From Verrucomicrobiota bacterium (lineage in GTDB: Bacteria; Verrucomicrobiota; Verrucomicrobiia; Verrucomicrobiales; DEV007), in the NCBI GenBank assembly GCA_020630975.1, contig JAHDID010000007.1, forward strand, positions 1-64,000: a stretch of DNA of 64,000 nucleotides. Reading direction: 5' to 3'. The number at the start of each line of letters is the position of its first letter. Within the stretch, counting starts at the first letter, position 1. The notes under the pieces are model-generated. The model saw only the letters and a list, made by a program, of their open reading frames with translations. It made no database searches and was not told the origin of the DNA. This document shows, piece by piece, positions 8,433-16,935 of this stretch. The position numbers and the translations under genes were made by a program.

Positions 8433-8924
8433 ATGATTTACTCTAGGTTGGTTCGCCCCTTCGCATTGGTCGCAGGTCTTTTGCCGATACTGGTGCTTCT
8501 CGTCAGCTGCGGTCGTCCAGATCCTTATCCCTTTGAGCTCGCTGGGACAGAGCAGGAAAGAATCGAGCGTCTAGAGCTTATTCTGAGCAATAACCTCTCG
8601 CCGTTGCCTAGCCCCATACTCGACCCGCAGTTGTATGAAGGCCGTGTCGGAAACGGTATGATTGGGCCCTCCGATTTTTGGAGCTTTGGCCAATTTCAGG
8701 TTCTACCCGCAGAATTAGACGGTTGGGTAGGTGTACTTGGTCCTCGACTGGAGCGTTCGCCAGAGACTCATGCCCAAGACCAGCCGGATTGGTGGTCGAT
8801 GCCAGACTCGCTGATGAATGAGCTAGAGCTCTATCAGTCCAAAGTGCTGACTGGCCGCGTCAATGGATGGGTCGGTATCCATCGACCAACAGCGAAGATC
8901 TACTTTCATTCCTTTACGATGTGA
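8433..8924 (+). CDS. Hypothetical lipoprotein
   Basis: A 163-residue protein with a lipoprotein signal: a hydrophobic stretch ending in LLVSC with Cys26 as the probable lipidated residue. The mature part starts GRPDPYPFELAGTEQERIERLELIL and has no family I recognise; it carries Trp-rich blocks (SDFWSFGQFQVLPAELDGWVG, DQPDWWSMPD, VNGWVGIHRPTAKIYFHSF). It lies 34 bp before the NlpC/P60 gene on the same strand, which suggests co-transcription and a shared envelope role. The start is the first ATG, which places the signal peptide at the N-terminus. Confidence 0.72.
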   Translation: MIYSRLVRPFALVAGLLPILVLLVSCGRPDPYPFELAGTEQERIERLELILSNNLSPLPSPILDPQLYEGRVGNGMIGPSDFWSFGQFQVLPAELDGWVGVLGPRLERSPETHAQDQPDWWSMPDSLMNELELYQSKVLTGRVNGWVGIHRPTAKIYFHSFTM

Positions 8925-8958
8925 ACCTGATTGGTGAGTGTGGTGTCGACAGATTGAG

Positions 8959-9693
8959 ATGAAAAGGCGACTCATTTGGATTCTGATAATCGGTGGGCTA
9001 GCAGGCTTGCTAGTCCTGCCGCTAAATCCGGTGAATAACCTTCTTCTGAGGTGTGCGCTATTGGCCTGTATCTTAGGCGTGTGGGCAGGTGTGGTGTTAC
9101 TAGTATGGCGTCGATCGATCGTTCGGTTTTGTTGTTTGGAGGCCGTCATCATTCTAGCCGTCCTCTTTATGCTCGGTAGCGAACCGCCAGATCCAGGCCA
9201 GCTGCGGGCTCACTACGAAGAGCGTTTATTACACTATCAGGGTGTTGCCTACCATTGGGGAGGGGAGAGCCCGCGAGGTATCGATTGCTCAGGCTTGCCC
9301 AGGCGCGCCTTTCGAGACGCCTTGTTATCATGCTCGCTCAGCGAGGCTAGTGGCATTGCGATGTGGTACTTTCTCAAGCACTGGTGGTTCGATGCCAGTG
9401 CTAGAGCTCTTAGCGAAGGGTATCAGGCGTACACCTTTCCCATTGGCGTGAGTGGTGAACCGATCAATAGCATGGACTATACGGCATTGCTCCCCGGCGA
9501 CATAGCCGTGACAGCAGATGGCATCCATGCCCTCGTTTACCTTGGTGACGATGAGTGGATCCAGGCCGATCCAGGTGCGGGCTCAGTGGTGATACAGAAT
9601 GGTAGGGCAGACTGGAACATCTGGTTCGAGCAGCCGGTATCAGTTCACAGATGGACGTTGTTAGGTCGGCTTGGCGAAAGCCAGGGGCGGTGA
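8959..9693 (+). CDS. Membrane-anchored NlpC/P60 cysteine peptidase
   Basis: About 244 residues. The N-terminus has two or three membrane helices (RRLIWILIIGGLAGLLVLPL, LLRCALLACILGVWAGVVLLV, LEAVIILAVLFML). The catalytic domain follows: GVAYHWGGESPRGIDCSGL near residue 100, with the catalytic Cys in the DCSG motif, and DGIHALVYLGD near residue 190, which supplies the His. NlpC/P60 enzymes cut peptidoglycan peptides between D-Glu and the diamino acid. The domain should face the periplasm. I start at 8959 (MKRRL) rather than 8938 because it places the first helix at the N-terminus. It is probably co-transcribed with the lipoprotein upstream. Confidence 0.85.
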   Translation: MKRRLIWILIIGGLAGLLVLPLNPVNNLLLRCALLACILGVWAGVVLLVWRRSIVRFCCLEAVIILAVLFMLGSEPPDPGQLRAHYEERLLHYQGVAYHWGGESPRGIDCSGLPRRAFRDALLSCSLSEASGIAMWYFLKHWWFDASARALSEGYQAYTFPIGVSGEPINSMDYTALLPGDIAVTADGIHALVYLGDDEWIQADPGAGSVVIQNGRADWNIWFEQPVSVHRWTLLGRLGESQGR

Positions 9694-9813
9694 AAAATAT
9701 GAGGGCATCGAGCGATAAGTGATTCTATAATTTCCTCGCCCTTTTCTGTAACCTTAGTACAAGGATAATCGCCTTGTTATCTATGGTTTGGCATAATAAG
9801 ATGTTAGCCCAAC

Positions 9814-10314
9814 ATGAGAATCGAATTACCAAAGGAAGGAGTGAGATTTGAAAAGGCTGACTGGAAAATTATCGAAGAGCACTTGGCTACTAAGCCCCCA
9901 CATTGGGTAAAGGAGGTTTTTAGTTCGTATAGGATTGGGGGGCTTCAGTTCAAATTTCCAAAGGAAATTGTCGGAAGCGACGAAGATGAATGGTGTTTAA
10001 TTTTTTCACCCAAGTATTTCCCATTTTTTGTAATTGGTCACCACCTATGGGATAGATATTCGGACTTATCATATTTGGGCCAAGGCTGGTTTCCGTTTGG
10101 TTATGCAGAGGGTTCTGCTCATTGGCTTATCCCTACACACTCAGATAGCCCAAAAATATGTTTCTACTGGGACGTCGAAGGCTCCGGGCCAACGGAGTCA
10201 CAATCCGGCCCGGTTACGCTATTCGAAGATTTCGATTCTTTCATTGAGCGTGCAAACGAGATCAAACCGATTAAAGATGAATGGGACTCCCTAGGGCGTC
10301 CTGCAATCGGTTAA
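9814..10314 (+). CDS. Hypothetical protein, SUKH/SMI1-KNR4-like
   Basis: A 166-residue soluble protein with lower GC content than its neighbours. The pattern resembles the SUKH (SMI1/KNR4) superfamily: an N-terminal helix with acidic residues, LQFKFPKEIVG, a central aromatic block WFPFGYAEGSAHWLI, a strand KICFYWDVEG, then VTLFEDFDSFIERANEI as a closing helix. SUKH proteins are often immunity proteins against contact-dependent or polymorphic toxins; no toxin gene is adjacent. The assignment rests on pattern only and a profile search would be needed. It sits in a small AT-richer islet with another orphan gene. Confidence 0.6.
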   Translation: MRIELPKEGVRFEKADWKIIEEHLATKPPHWVKEVFSSYRIGGLQFKFPKEIVGSDEDEWCLIFSPKYFPFFVIGHHLWDRYSDLSYLGQGWFPFGYAEGSAHWLIPTHSDSPKICFYWDVEGSGPTESQSGPVTLFEDFDSFIERANEIKPIKDEWDSLGRPAIG

Positions 10315-10327
10315 CAACTACGACGCA

Positions 10328-10405
10328 GGTAACCTCGCGTACTCTGCCTGTGTTGACACAGCTGGGATAAGGGCCACGCTACCCAGTAATTAAAACGAGG
10401 TTGCC
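10328..10405. other. Imperfect inverted repeat after the SUKH-like gene
   Basis: GGTAACCTCG (10328-10337) and CGAGGTTGCC (10396-10405) are inverted with one mismatch. An inner pair CTGGG (10372-10376)/CCCAG (10382-10386) lies inside. There is no U-tract. It could be a folded 3' end or a remnant of a mobile cassette; integron attC core sequences do not fit. Confidence 0.4.
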
Positions 10406-10440
10406 CGCGAGGTTTCTGATCTCAATTGTTTTCTCTAAAT

Positions 10441-10902
10441 ATGGCTCTTAAATTGCTTCACGAAAGGGAGTTGCGATCTCCAAATGGGGAATCTATATCA
10501 ATTCAGAACTGTGGTGAGCATCATATGGGCGCGGAGCACATTGAGTTTGTTCCTTCCAGTCCCATACACGGGGTAAGGCGATTTTTTACGACGAATGGTA
10601 AAATTTTTATCAATCAGGAGGAAGGCAGTTTCTACATATATGATTCTTGTTTAATGATTCGGATTGATACTGTGTTACTTGAAGCAGGCTATGTGGTTCG
10701 CCCAGAACCTTTGTATTTTGGATCGATATCAATTACGAATCGGATAGTTGATGTGGAGCTTTACTCGGACAAAGGGAAACGCGAAAAGCTCTCGAAGCCT
10801 ATTGACGAGTTTGTATGGATTGACGGTTTAGGCGCAGCTTCCGATGGTGTATTTCCTAGCGCTTACATGCCTTGGGTCAACGAGCGGGAGGTAATGAGAT
10901 AA
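10441..10902 (+). CDS. Hypothetical protein, orphan
   Basis: About 153 residues with no recognised domain, signal or membrane helix. It looks like a compact alpha/beta protein: short strands such as EHIEFVPSS, GKIFINQEEGSFYIYDS, YFGSISITNRIVDVELYSDKG and PIDEFVWIDGLG. GC is well below the window average, as in the gene before it, and both lie alone on the plus strand with structured 3' ends. I start at the ATG 10441 instead of a TTG at 10426. These traits suggest recent acquisition; function unknown. Confidence 0.5.
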   Translation: MALKLLHERELRSPNGESISIQNCGEHHMGAEHIEFVPSSPIHGVRRFFTTNGKIFINQEEGSFYIYDSCLMIRIDTVLLEAGYVVRPEPLYFGSISITNRIVDVELYSDKGKREKLSKPIDEFVWIDGLGAASDGVFPSAYMPWVNEREVMR

Positions 10903-11046
10903 CAAGCGGCATCACCAGGTCTCCCAGATACGTCTTGTGTTCGAAGTCGATTTGGTAATGGAGTTTCATGCCGCCACAGGCTGGGTGTCATTGTAAATGT
11001 GGATAGGTGACTTGAGATTACTTAGATGGTTTGATATAAACTTGTT

Positions 11047-11544
11047 GTGGCATTCCTTAGAGAAATTTATGTCGGTTCGCAGCGTATGGGGCAGTTGGAT
11101 AGCGTCCCGCATATCGAGGCAATCCCGGGACGAGGGCTGAAAGGTGATCGTTACGAGACTGGGATTGGTTCGTATTCAAAGTCTGCTGGTGGCAGAGACG
11201 TCACTCTGATAGAGGTTGAAGCGTTATGGCGTTTTTTCGGTTCAACTGGGGTCGATCTACATCCTAGTGTAACTCGTCGAAATCTTTTGACCGAAGGCGT
11301 GTCGCTGTCTTCGCTGATTGGATCAAGGTTTCGAGTTGGTCCGGTTGAATTACTCGGTCTTAGACTTTGTCCGCCATGTTCGCATCTAGCTCGGTTGTCG
11401 GGCATGCCTGAGATACTGAAGGGACTGGCGCATTCGGGAGGTATTTACGCCGAAATCCTGACTGGTGGGAATTTGGCGGTTGGGGATCCCATATTGCCCG
11501 CAATGGAGTGTCAGATCGCGGACTATTCACGGTTAACAATCTAA
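11047..11544 (+). CDS. MOSC domain protein
   Basis: A 165-residue single-domain MOSC protein. Recognisable blocks are IPGRGLKGDRYETGIGSYS (residues about 27-45), GGRDVTLIEVEAL, PSVTRRNLLTEGV (about 75-88), GSRFRVGPVELLGLRLCPPCSHL (about 92-115) with the conserved Cys residues, and GGIYAEILTGGNLAVGDPI at the end. MOSC domains bind sulfur or molybdenum-cofactor intermediates through the conserved Cys, as in the C-terminus of Moco sulfurases and YiiM. It starts with GTG. It stands alone, so the partner enzyme is not known. Confidence 0.88.
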   Translation: MAFLREIYVGSQRMGQLDSVPHIEAIPGRGLKGDRYETGIGSYSKSAGGRDVTLIEVEALWRFFGSTGVDLHPSVTRRNLLTEGVSLSSLIGSRFRVGPVELLGLRLCPPCSHLARLSGMPEILKGLAHSGGIYAEILTGGNLAVGDPILPAMECQIADYSRLTI

Positions 11545-11611
11545 ACCAGTATTCCTAACTTAAGTTGTTATTCGATTTCAATCGGTCATTCTTGTTTGGG
11601 CCCGTGTCGGA

Positions 11612-12121
11612 CTACATCTCCTCGACCTCTACTGTAACTAGGAGGTCTTCTCGAACGCCTTCACATATGGGTCCGACTCCCTGAAGCCTGACTGTTGTGT
11701 GATGTGTGGTATTTGGTGGGATTTTGACTTTTAGGTTTTTCTCGATGGTCACAGTGCGATCTCCTGAGCATTGTTCGCAGATCTTTTCAAAAAGTTTACC
11801 TTCGCATTCGGGGCATACTGTTAAGACCTGAAAGTAGCCTTTTTCGATTACGACTTTGCCCCGGTCGCTGCAGGTGAGGCAGTGTCGTATCTGATTCATT
11901 CCTCCGCTACCGTTACAGGTGGGGCAGGCTTCGTCGTAGCTAAAGGAAAGTGGTTTTTGGGTCCCTGTAGAGGCCTCATGACGTGAGATGACTACCGATA
12001 GACTATAATTTTCTTCGGGGTGCCATTCGTCATCTGTTTCTAGTGAGTTTGGCGGAGTAAGGTTGGTAGCTGGGTTTGGGTGAGAAATTAGGTCGGCCAG
12101 TTTGCTTAGTATGCCTTTCAT
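11612..12121 (-). CDS. DnaJ-like zinc-finger protein without a J domain
   Basis: About 169 residues. Four Cys motifs of the DnaJ central region are present in order: CPTCNGSG, CLTCSDRG, CPECEGKL and CEQCSGDR. A strand block from the DnaJ C-terminal substrate-binding part follows (LKVKIPPNTTHHTTVRLQGVG). The N-terminal J domain with its HPD motif is missing; instead there is a short helix (MKGILSKLADLISHP) and a linker. It may bind unfolded polypeptides, but without HPD it should not stimulate DnaK. I start at ATG 12121; the frame continues to a TTG at 12193. The M16 peptidase gene ends 88 bp upstream on the same strand, so read-through is possible. Confidence 0.78.
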   Translation of the reverse strand: MKGILSKLADLISHPNPATNLTPPNSLETDDEWHPEENYSLSVVISRHEASTGTQKPLSFSYDEACPTCNGSGGMNQIRHCLTCSDRGKVVIEKGYFQVLTVCPECEGKLFEKICEQCSGDRTVTIEKNLKVKIPPNTTHHTTVRLQGVGPICEGVREDLLVTVEVEEM

Positions 12122-12208
12122 CTCTACGAGGTTGTAGCCTGATACCGACACTATCCATCTCACAAGCCGTTGGCTGTGAGATGGGGGGATCAAGTACTCT
12201 ACTCCCTA

Positions 12209-15112
12209 CTACTGCTCCTCTTCAGCTGCCTCTGCCCCAGGCTTGAAGACCAGTGTTACCATTTTATCTGCTTTCAGGTACTCGGTTGCTAGGGTATTCA
12301 CATCTTCGAGAGTGATGGACTTATAGTCATTGACGAAGTGGCGGGACCAGTCGAGGCGCTGTGGGTACTCTTGGGAGGACTCTAGCACGCTACCTAGCCA
12401 GTAGCGGTTGGTCCGGCGCATCTCCTCGATGGAGGCGATGTTGGGCTTCTTGGCTCGGTCTAGCTCGTCTTGAGTGATACTGGTACCAGTGGCGAGTTCT
12501 TCGGCGATCTCGGCTACCACTTTGGCCACAGAGTCGCACTGCTTGGGATCGACGGTGACGGCGGCAAATAGGTAGCCGTAGTCGGTCCAGGTATCGCTAG
12601 GGATATTGTGGGCAAAGGGGCTGTAGGCATCGCCTAGTTCTTCGCGGACTTTCTCGCGTAGTCGATCGTCTAGTACGGCTGCGAGCATACCGATGCGGCG
12701 TGTCTCTTTGATATCGAAGATATCGCGCGTCGGCCAGTAGACGAGTGTCATCGCTTTGGGGATCTCTGAGTCGAAGGTGAATTCTTTCAAGCCACCAGCT
12801 GGGAAGCTGACTTTTCGCTCGGCCTCGTGGCGGGGCTTGTCGGCTGCTCGCTCGGGGAGGCTGCCGAATGTCTGAGCGAGTAGCTCGATGGTCTGCTCCT
12901 GGTCGAAATCTCCGACGACACTGATCTCCAGATAGCCACTCTCTAGAGCAGGGTCTAGCCAGGCGCGTGCCTCGTCGGTAGTGCGGCTCTCTAGTGCGGA
13001 GCGCTCGGGGTAGCCGAAGCGACTGTCGCCCCCATGTAGGTAGGTACTACCGGCTGCCTGAGACATGCCCTGGGCAGTGCGGTCGATCTGCTGGTAAAGG
13101 TGGTCGAGCCCACGGCGAAACTCGGTGACGGCCTCTGGCCGGTAGCCAGGATTGGTCAGGTAGGCGCGCATCAGCAGTAGTTGATCGGCTAGGTCTTCCT
13201 GATTGGTGCGGCCGGAGAGGACAAAGGCATCCTCGTCGACACTCAGACCGCCGCTGACGGATTTGCCGGCGAAGAGACGTTTCAGGTCATCCTCGCTGTG
13301 GGCCTCGAGACCGCCGCTGGAGAAGGTGCTGGATAGGAAAATACTCAGGCCGGGCTGGTCGGTGGGTTGGGTGACTTTGCCGGAGCCGAGGCGGGCTTTC
13401 ACATAGATCTTCTCTTCCTCAAAGTCGGTGACTTTCAGATTGGCGCGCACGTTGTTGGCGAAGCGGATCTGGGTGGTCTCGAGGTCTTCGATCTCGGTGC
13501 GCTCGGCGATCTCGCCTGCGGCGGGTAGCTCGGAGTAGGCAAAGGCGGCTGCCTCGGCCTCGACTGGTGCCTCTACCGCTACAGATGTACTCTCCCGGTA
13601 GGCTGTGGTGAGTAGAGCGGTGGCGTCATCGACTTTGGCATTGCCCGAGAGCATGAGCAGTATCTCATTTTGCTCGGCAAAGATCTCCTGGAGTGTCGCC
13701 TGGCATTGCTCGGCCGTCACGCTGGCCAGCTCGGCCTGTGCCCAGGCGAGATTGTTGTCGGGGTGGGTGAAGACTTTGCGGTTGCCGATGTCTCGGCTGA
13801 TGCGGTTGGCCAGGTCGCGAGATTTGCGGGTATCGGATTGCTCGGCGGCATTCTCGTAGGCATTCAGCATATTGGCGCTGGCCTCGGCTAGCTCGGCGGC
13901 GGTGAAGCCATGATCGAGCACGCGGCGGAGCTCTTGCTCGACGACAGCGGTGGCGGCCTGCCAGTCTTCGGGTTTGCAATCGGCGCTGATGGAGCCAGCT
14001 AGCGAGATGCCGAGATCGTAGAAGTCTCCCGCATACATGCGGCCAGCGGAGATGGGCGAGCTCTCATCTTTGGCGATGCGCTCGAGACGGCGGTTGACCA
14101 TGGTCGTGGCTAGGCTGCGGCGTAGATTTTTAGCAGCGGAGGCGCGGGTGTGCTCGCGTGGCTCGGGGGCTGCGATGGACTCGATGGAGACCGAGGTCTC
14201 GCCAGCTTCTTCTTCGTAGTGGTAGTGGGCGACTAGACCGCGACGCGAGATATCGCCTAGATCGGGATCGGGTGTCTTGGCGCGTTTCTCGATATCGGAG
14301 AAATGCTTGTCGATGAGGCTCTGGATGGTGTCGACCTCGATATCGCCGACGGCGATCAGTACCATGCGGTTGGGTGTGTACCAGTCGCGGTAAAATTCGA
14401 CGAAGCGCTCGCGAGGGGCATTCTGGATGACTTCGGCTGTGCCGATCGGCATGCGTGAGGCGAGCAGATTGTCGGGAAAGGCGAATTTGATCTGCTCGAC
14501 GAAGGTGCGCCAGCCGACGGAGTCGCGGTCGCGTTTTTCGCTCATGATGATGCCGCGCTCGGCCTCGATCTCCTCCTCGAGGAAGAGCATGCCATCGGCG
14601 TAGTCGCGCAGCAGGGTGAAGCTATCTTCCAGGGTTTTTTCTTCGGTATTGGGGAGCTCCAGCTTGTAGACGGTCTCGTTGAATGAGGTGTGTGCATTGG
14701 TGTGGTTGCCAAAGCCCATGCCGAGACGCTGGAAGTACTTCGTCATCGAGCCAGCCTCGAAATTGGTCGTTCCATTGAAGGCCATGTGCTCGAGGAAGTG
14801 GGCGAGGCCTTGCTGATTGTCGGCCTCCATGAGCGAGCCAGCATCCACGTGTAGGCGCAGGCTGAGGCGGCCGGGAGGCTCGACATTGGGGAGGATGGCG
14901 TAGCGCATGCCGCTATCCAGCACTCCCCAGGTTACATTGGGATCGGTGGGGATGTCGGAGCTGTCTTGAGCGAGAGGCACTGGTGCGTAGTCCGCGTCCG
15001 CCTCGGCATCTGCTGGGGCCTGTGCTTCCGAGGATATCTGCAGGCAAGTGATCGCGCAGATGGCGCAGAGCCCGAGGGCGGCGGTAAGATAGCTGGCAGT
15101 CTTCTTTTTCAT
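12209..15112 (-). CDS. M16 family zinc peptidase (insulinase/pitrilysin type), exported
   Basis: About 967 residues, the length expected for a four-subdomain single-chain M16 peptidase. A signal-like N-terminus (KKKTASYLTAALGLCAICAITC) is followed by a low-complexity linker. The inverted zinc motif is HFLEH at about 105-109 in GLAHFLEHMAFNGTTNF, with a downstream acidic block (EEEIEAERGIIMSE) supplying the third ligand Glu. Repeated M16_C-like blocks occur (FVEFYRDWYTPNRMVLIAVGD, GYLEISVVGDFDQEQTIELL). It probably degrades peptides in the periplasm or at the surface. I start at 15112 because the longer frame (to 15175) lacks a signal peptide. The gene is followed closely by the J-less DnaJ-like gene. 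Confidence 0.92.
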   Translation of the reverse strand: MKKKTASYLTAALGLCAICAITCLQISSEAQAPADAEADADYAPVPLAQDSSDIPTDPNVTWGVLDSGMRYAILPNVEPPGRLSLRLHVDAGSLMEADNQQGLAHFLEHMAFNGTTNFEAGSMTKYFQRLGMGFGNHTNAHTSFNETVYKLELPNTEEKTLEDSFTLLRDYADGMLFLEEEIEAERGIIMSEKRDRDSVGWRTFVEQIKFAFPDNLLASRMPIGTAEVIQNAPRERFVEFYRDWYTPNRMVLIAVGDIEVDTIQSLIDKHFSDIEKRAKTPDPDLGDISRRGLVAHYHYEEEAGETSVSIESIAAPEPREHTRASAAKNLRRSLATTMVNRRLERIAKDESSPISAGRMYAGDFYDLGISLAGSISADCKPEDWQAATAVVEQELRRVLDHGFTAAELAEASANMLNAYENAAEQSDTRKSRDLANRISRDIGNRKVFTHPDNNLAWAQAELASVTAEQCQATLQEIFAEQNEILLMLSGNAKVDDATALLTTAYRESTSVAVEAPVEAEAAAFAYSELPAAGEIAERTEIEDLETTQIRFANNVRANLKVTDFEEEKIYVKARLGSGKVTQPTDQPGLSIFLSSTFSSGGLEAHSEDDLKRLFAGKSVSGGLSVDEDAFVLSGRTNQEDLADQLLLMRAYLTNPGYRPEAVTEFRRGLDHLYQQIDRTAQGMSQAAGSTYLHGGDSRFGYPERSALESRTTDEARAWLDPALESGYLEISVVGDFDQEQTIELLAQTFGSLPERAADKPRHEAERKVSFPAGGLKEFTFDSEIPKAMTLVYWPTRDIFDIKETRRIGMLAAVLDDRLREKVREELGDAYSPFAHNIPSDTWTDYGYLFAAVTVDPKQCDSVAKVVAEIAEELATGTSITQDELDRAKKPNIASIEEMRRTNRYWLGSVLESSQEYPQRLDWSRHFVNDYKSITLEDVNTLATEYLKADKMVTLVFKPGAEAAEEEQ

Positions 15113-15252
15113 ATAATGTGGATAACTCTTACGAACGGGAGGGCGATATGCGGAGCATGATCGAACCCCGGACAACTATAAAGCGGTGCTGGTAGAGCAC
15201 TACCTCAAAAAAACGTGAGAAAAGGTGAGTTGAAAGCCGCTCGGGGCTCAAA

Positions 15253-15289
15253 TTCAATAGGGTACAATCTTTATTCAATAGGGTACAGT
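15253..15289 (+). repeat. Paired 16-mer dispersed repeat, copy A
   Basis: TTCAATAGGGTACAAT at 15253-15268 and TTCAATAGGGTACAGT at 15274-15289, start to start 21 bp. The same pair with the same 21-bp spacing and orientation recurs at 36725-36761 and 51091-51127. It lies 141 bp upstream of the M16 peptidase start. The 15113-15648 gap otherwise holds the terminator at 15372-15395 and a G-rich stretch. Confidence 0.9.
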
Positions 15290-15371
15290 CGGGTAAACTG
15301 AAACACAGCGGGGCGCAATCTTCGGGGGAGTCTTCCTCTACAGCTTAGCTCTCACTTTGGCACACACTTCA

Positions 15372-15395
15372 AAAGCCCGTCCGGAGACGGGCTTT
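15372..15395 (-). terminator. Hairpin terminator
   Basis: AAAGCCCGT (15372-15380) and ACGGGCTTT (15387-15395) form a perfect 9-bp stem with a 6-nt loop. Read on the minus strand it is followed by TTGAAG after the stem's own T-run, a weak tract. It probably ends the minus-strand small secreted protein gene at 15649-15942. Confidence 0.7.
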
Positions 15396-15409
15396 CGCAG
15401 AGTTGGGGT

Positions 15410-15600
15410 AGGCGGGGATTTATGGGAGGGAGTCGGAGGAAGGTTAGGAGTTTATCAGGGGATGGAGGAGGAGGGGCGCCGGGGAAGTGGGGGCTTTTTA
15501 GGGGGATGTTGAGGGTCGAGGATTGACTGGGGATTAATGGGGGTGGGTTAGAGGACTGATTGGGGGAGTTTTCGGGAGCTTGGCTGGCTGAGATAGGGAG
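15410..15600 (+). other. G-rich intergenic stretch
   Basis: About 190 bp with many runs of three to five G on the plus strand (GGGGATTTATGGGAGGG near 15415; GGGGAAGTGGGGG near 15480; GGGGGTGGG near 15540). The runs are close enough to form G-quadruplexes on the plus strand. No credible gene is seen here. Confidence 0.5.
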
Positions 15601-15648
15601 TAGGAGCGTGTCTGCAGTGTTGTCATCGGATCGACGGATGCGGTCGGA

Positions 15649-15942
15649 TCAGATACTGCGGACAGCTGCCTGCAGGTCTTGCCACAGGTCGACGACTCTA
15701 GTCCATATCGTGATGCGCTCGGGGGCCACACATTGCTCGCAAGTGCTCGGGCTAGTGGCCGGAGCCGTCACGGGTGTGGGAGCGTAGGCGACTTGGCCAT
15801 GGCGTAGATCTTGGGTGACGTAGACGGTCTGCTGATGATAGTCGTAGCCAGTGGTATCGCACTCGCCGGCTGTTAGTAGTAGTGAGCCGGTGCTAGTGAT
15901 AGCTGCGATGGCGATGGTGGCTAGGAGCTGTGTCATCCTCAT
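15649..15942 (-). CDS. Small secreted hypothetical protein
   Basis: About 97 residues. The N-terminus (MRMTQLLATIAIAAITSTGSLLLTA) is a plausible signal peptide, followed by GECDTTGYDYHQQTVYVTQ and a Thr/Pro-rich linker (PTPVTAPATSPSTCEQC). The tail (RITIWTRVVDLWQDLQAAVRSI) could be an amphipathic helix. I recognise no family. I start at 15942, where the signal peptide becomes N-terminal; the frame is open to 16005. A terminator lies downstream at 15372-15395. Coding is likely but not certain. Confidence 0.45.
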   Translation of the reverse strand: MRMTQLLATIAIAAITSTGSLLLTAGECDTTGYDYHQQTVYVTQDLRHGQVAYAPTPVTAPATSPSTCEQCVAPERITIWTRVVDLWQDLQAAVRSI

Positions 15943-16050
15943 GTGCAGTAGACGGGTGCTGATGTGAGCTATGCAAAAAACTTGCTCGGAATCGATCGCA
16001 GCCATTGAGCCTGAATTGACAGCGAAAGCTCTGAGAAGTAACCTCCGCGC

Positions 16051-16809
16051 ATGATCCGACCTATCATCCTCTCACTCCTCATCCTACCACTGCTAGCTGC
16101 CGCAGGGCCAAACTACTACAAAGGTGGCATCGACCGTGGTGACTACCGCCACAAGACTGTATCTTTTGTATTCACTGGGGGCTACCATGGCGAAGGTGTC
16201 GAGCACATCCTCGATGTGCTGAAGGAAAAGCAAGTCACGGGCAGCTTCTTTCTCACCGGTAACTATCTGAGAAATCCGAAGTTCAAGCCCGGCGTCGAGC
16301 GGATGATCCGCGAGGGCCACTATGTGGGGGCTCACTCGGACAATCACCCGAAGTACGTGCCCTCGCACGGCTCCAGCACCACGCTGATCAGCAAGTCCGC
16401 TTTCATGAAGGATCTGGACAAGAACTTCGCCGAGCTAGCCAAATACGGCATCTCCAAGGAGCAAGCGACCTACTACATCCCGCCCTACGAGATGTACAAC
16501 CAAACGATCGTAAACTGGAGCAAAGAGTACGGTCTAACGCTCTTCAACTACACGCCGGGCACGCGTACCAATGGCGACTACACCGACCCATCGATGAGCA
16601 CTTACTACAGCTCCGAGCGTATCATGGGCTACGTGCGCCAGCAGCACGCCAAGTCTAGCGGCTTGAATGGCCACATCATGCTGATCCACGTGGGTGTGGG
16701 ACCTAAGCGTACCGACAAATTTTACTACAAACTCGGTCCTCTGATCGATGAGCTGCGGGAGAAGGGCTACAAAGTGCTCAGCGTACCAGCGCTGATCGAG
16801 CAGGACTAG
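16051..16809 (+). CDS. NodB-like polysaccharide deacetylase, exported, atypical motif 1
   Basis: A 252-residue protein with a signal peptide (MIRPIILSLLILPLLAAAG). The NodB fold is shown by TGSFFLTGNYLRNPKF, the metal motif HSDNH (H-S-x-x-H) at about residue 95, YYIPPYEMYN, LFNYTPGTRTNGDYT and HIMLIHVGVGPKRTDKFY. The pattern resembles a Bacteroidetes/PVC subfamily of glycan-locus deacetylases. Motif 1, normally TFDDG, reads FVFTGGYHGEG, so both Asp residues that act as base and metal ligand are replaced. It may be inactive as a classic deacetylase or use another mechanism. It is probably periplasmic, and the next gene (cytochrome c peroxidase) follows on the same strand after 126 bp. Confidence 0.82.
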   Translation: MIRPIILSLLILPLLAAAGPNYYKGGIDRGDYRHKTVSFVFTGGYHGEGVEHILDVLKEKQVTGSFFLTGNYLRNPKFKPGVERMIREGHYVGAHSDNHPKYVPSHGSSTTLISKSAFMKDLDKNFAELAKYGISKEQATYYIPPYEMYNQTIVNWSKEYGLTLFNYTPGTRTNGDYTDPSMSTYYSSERIMGYVRQQHAKSSGLNGHIMLIHVGVGPKRTDKFYYKLGPLIDELREKGYKVLSVPALIEQD

Positions 16810-16935
16810 TCTGGTGTCTCTTGCGAGACGAGGCATTTTTCAGAGCAAAAACTAAGAAATAATGTGGTCAGTATAAGCGTAATCAGGTAATCTACAGCTC
16901 CCTAGAGACTCAACACACACAACTTTTGGGAGGCA

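Noticed and set aside
10328-11046. Integron attC sites after the two orphan genes
   Set aside because: The inverted repeats lack the required RYYYAAC and GTTRRRY core boxes, and no integrase gene is present.
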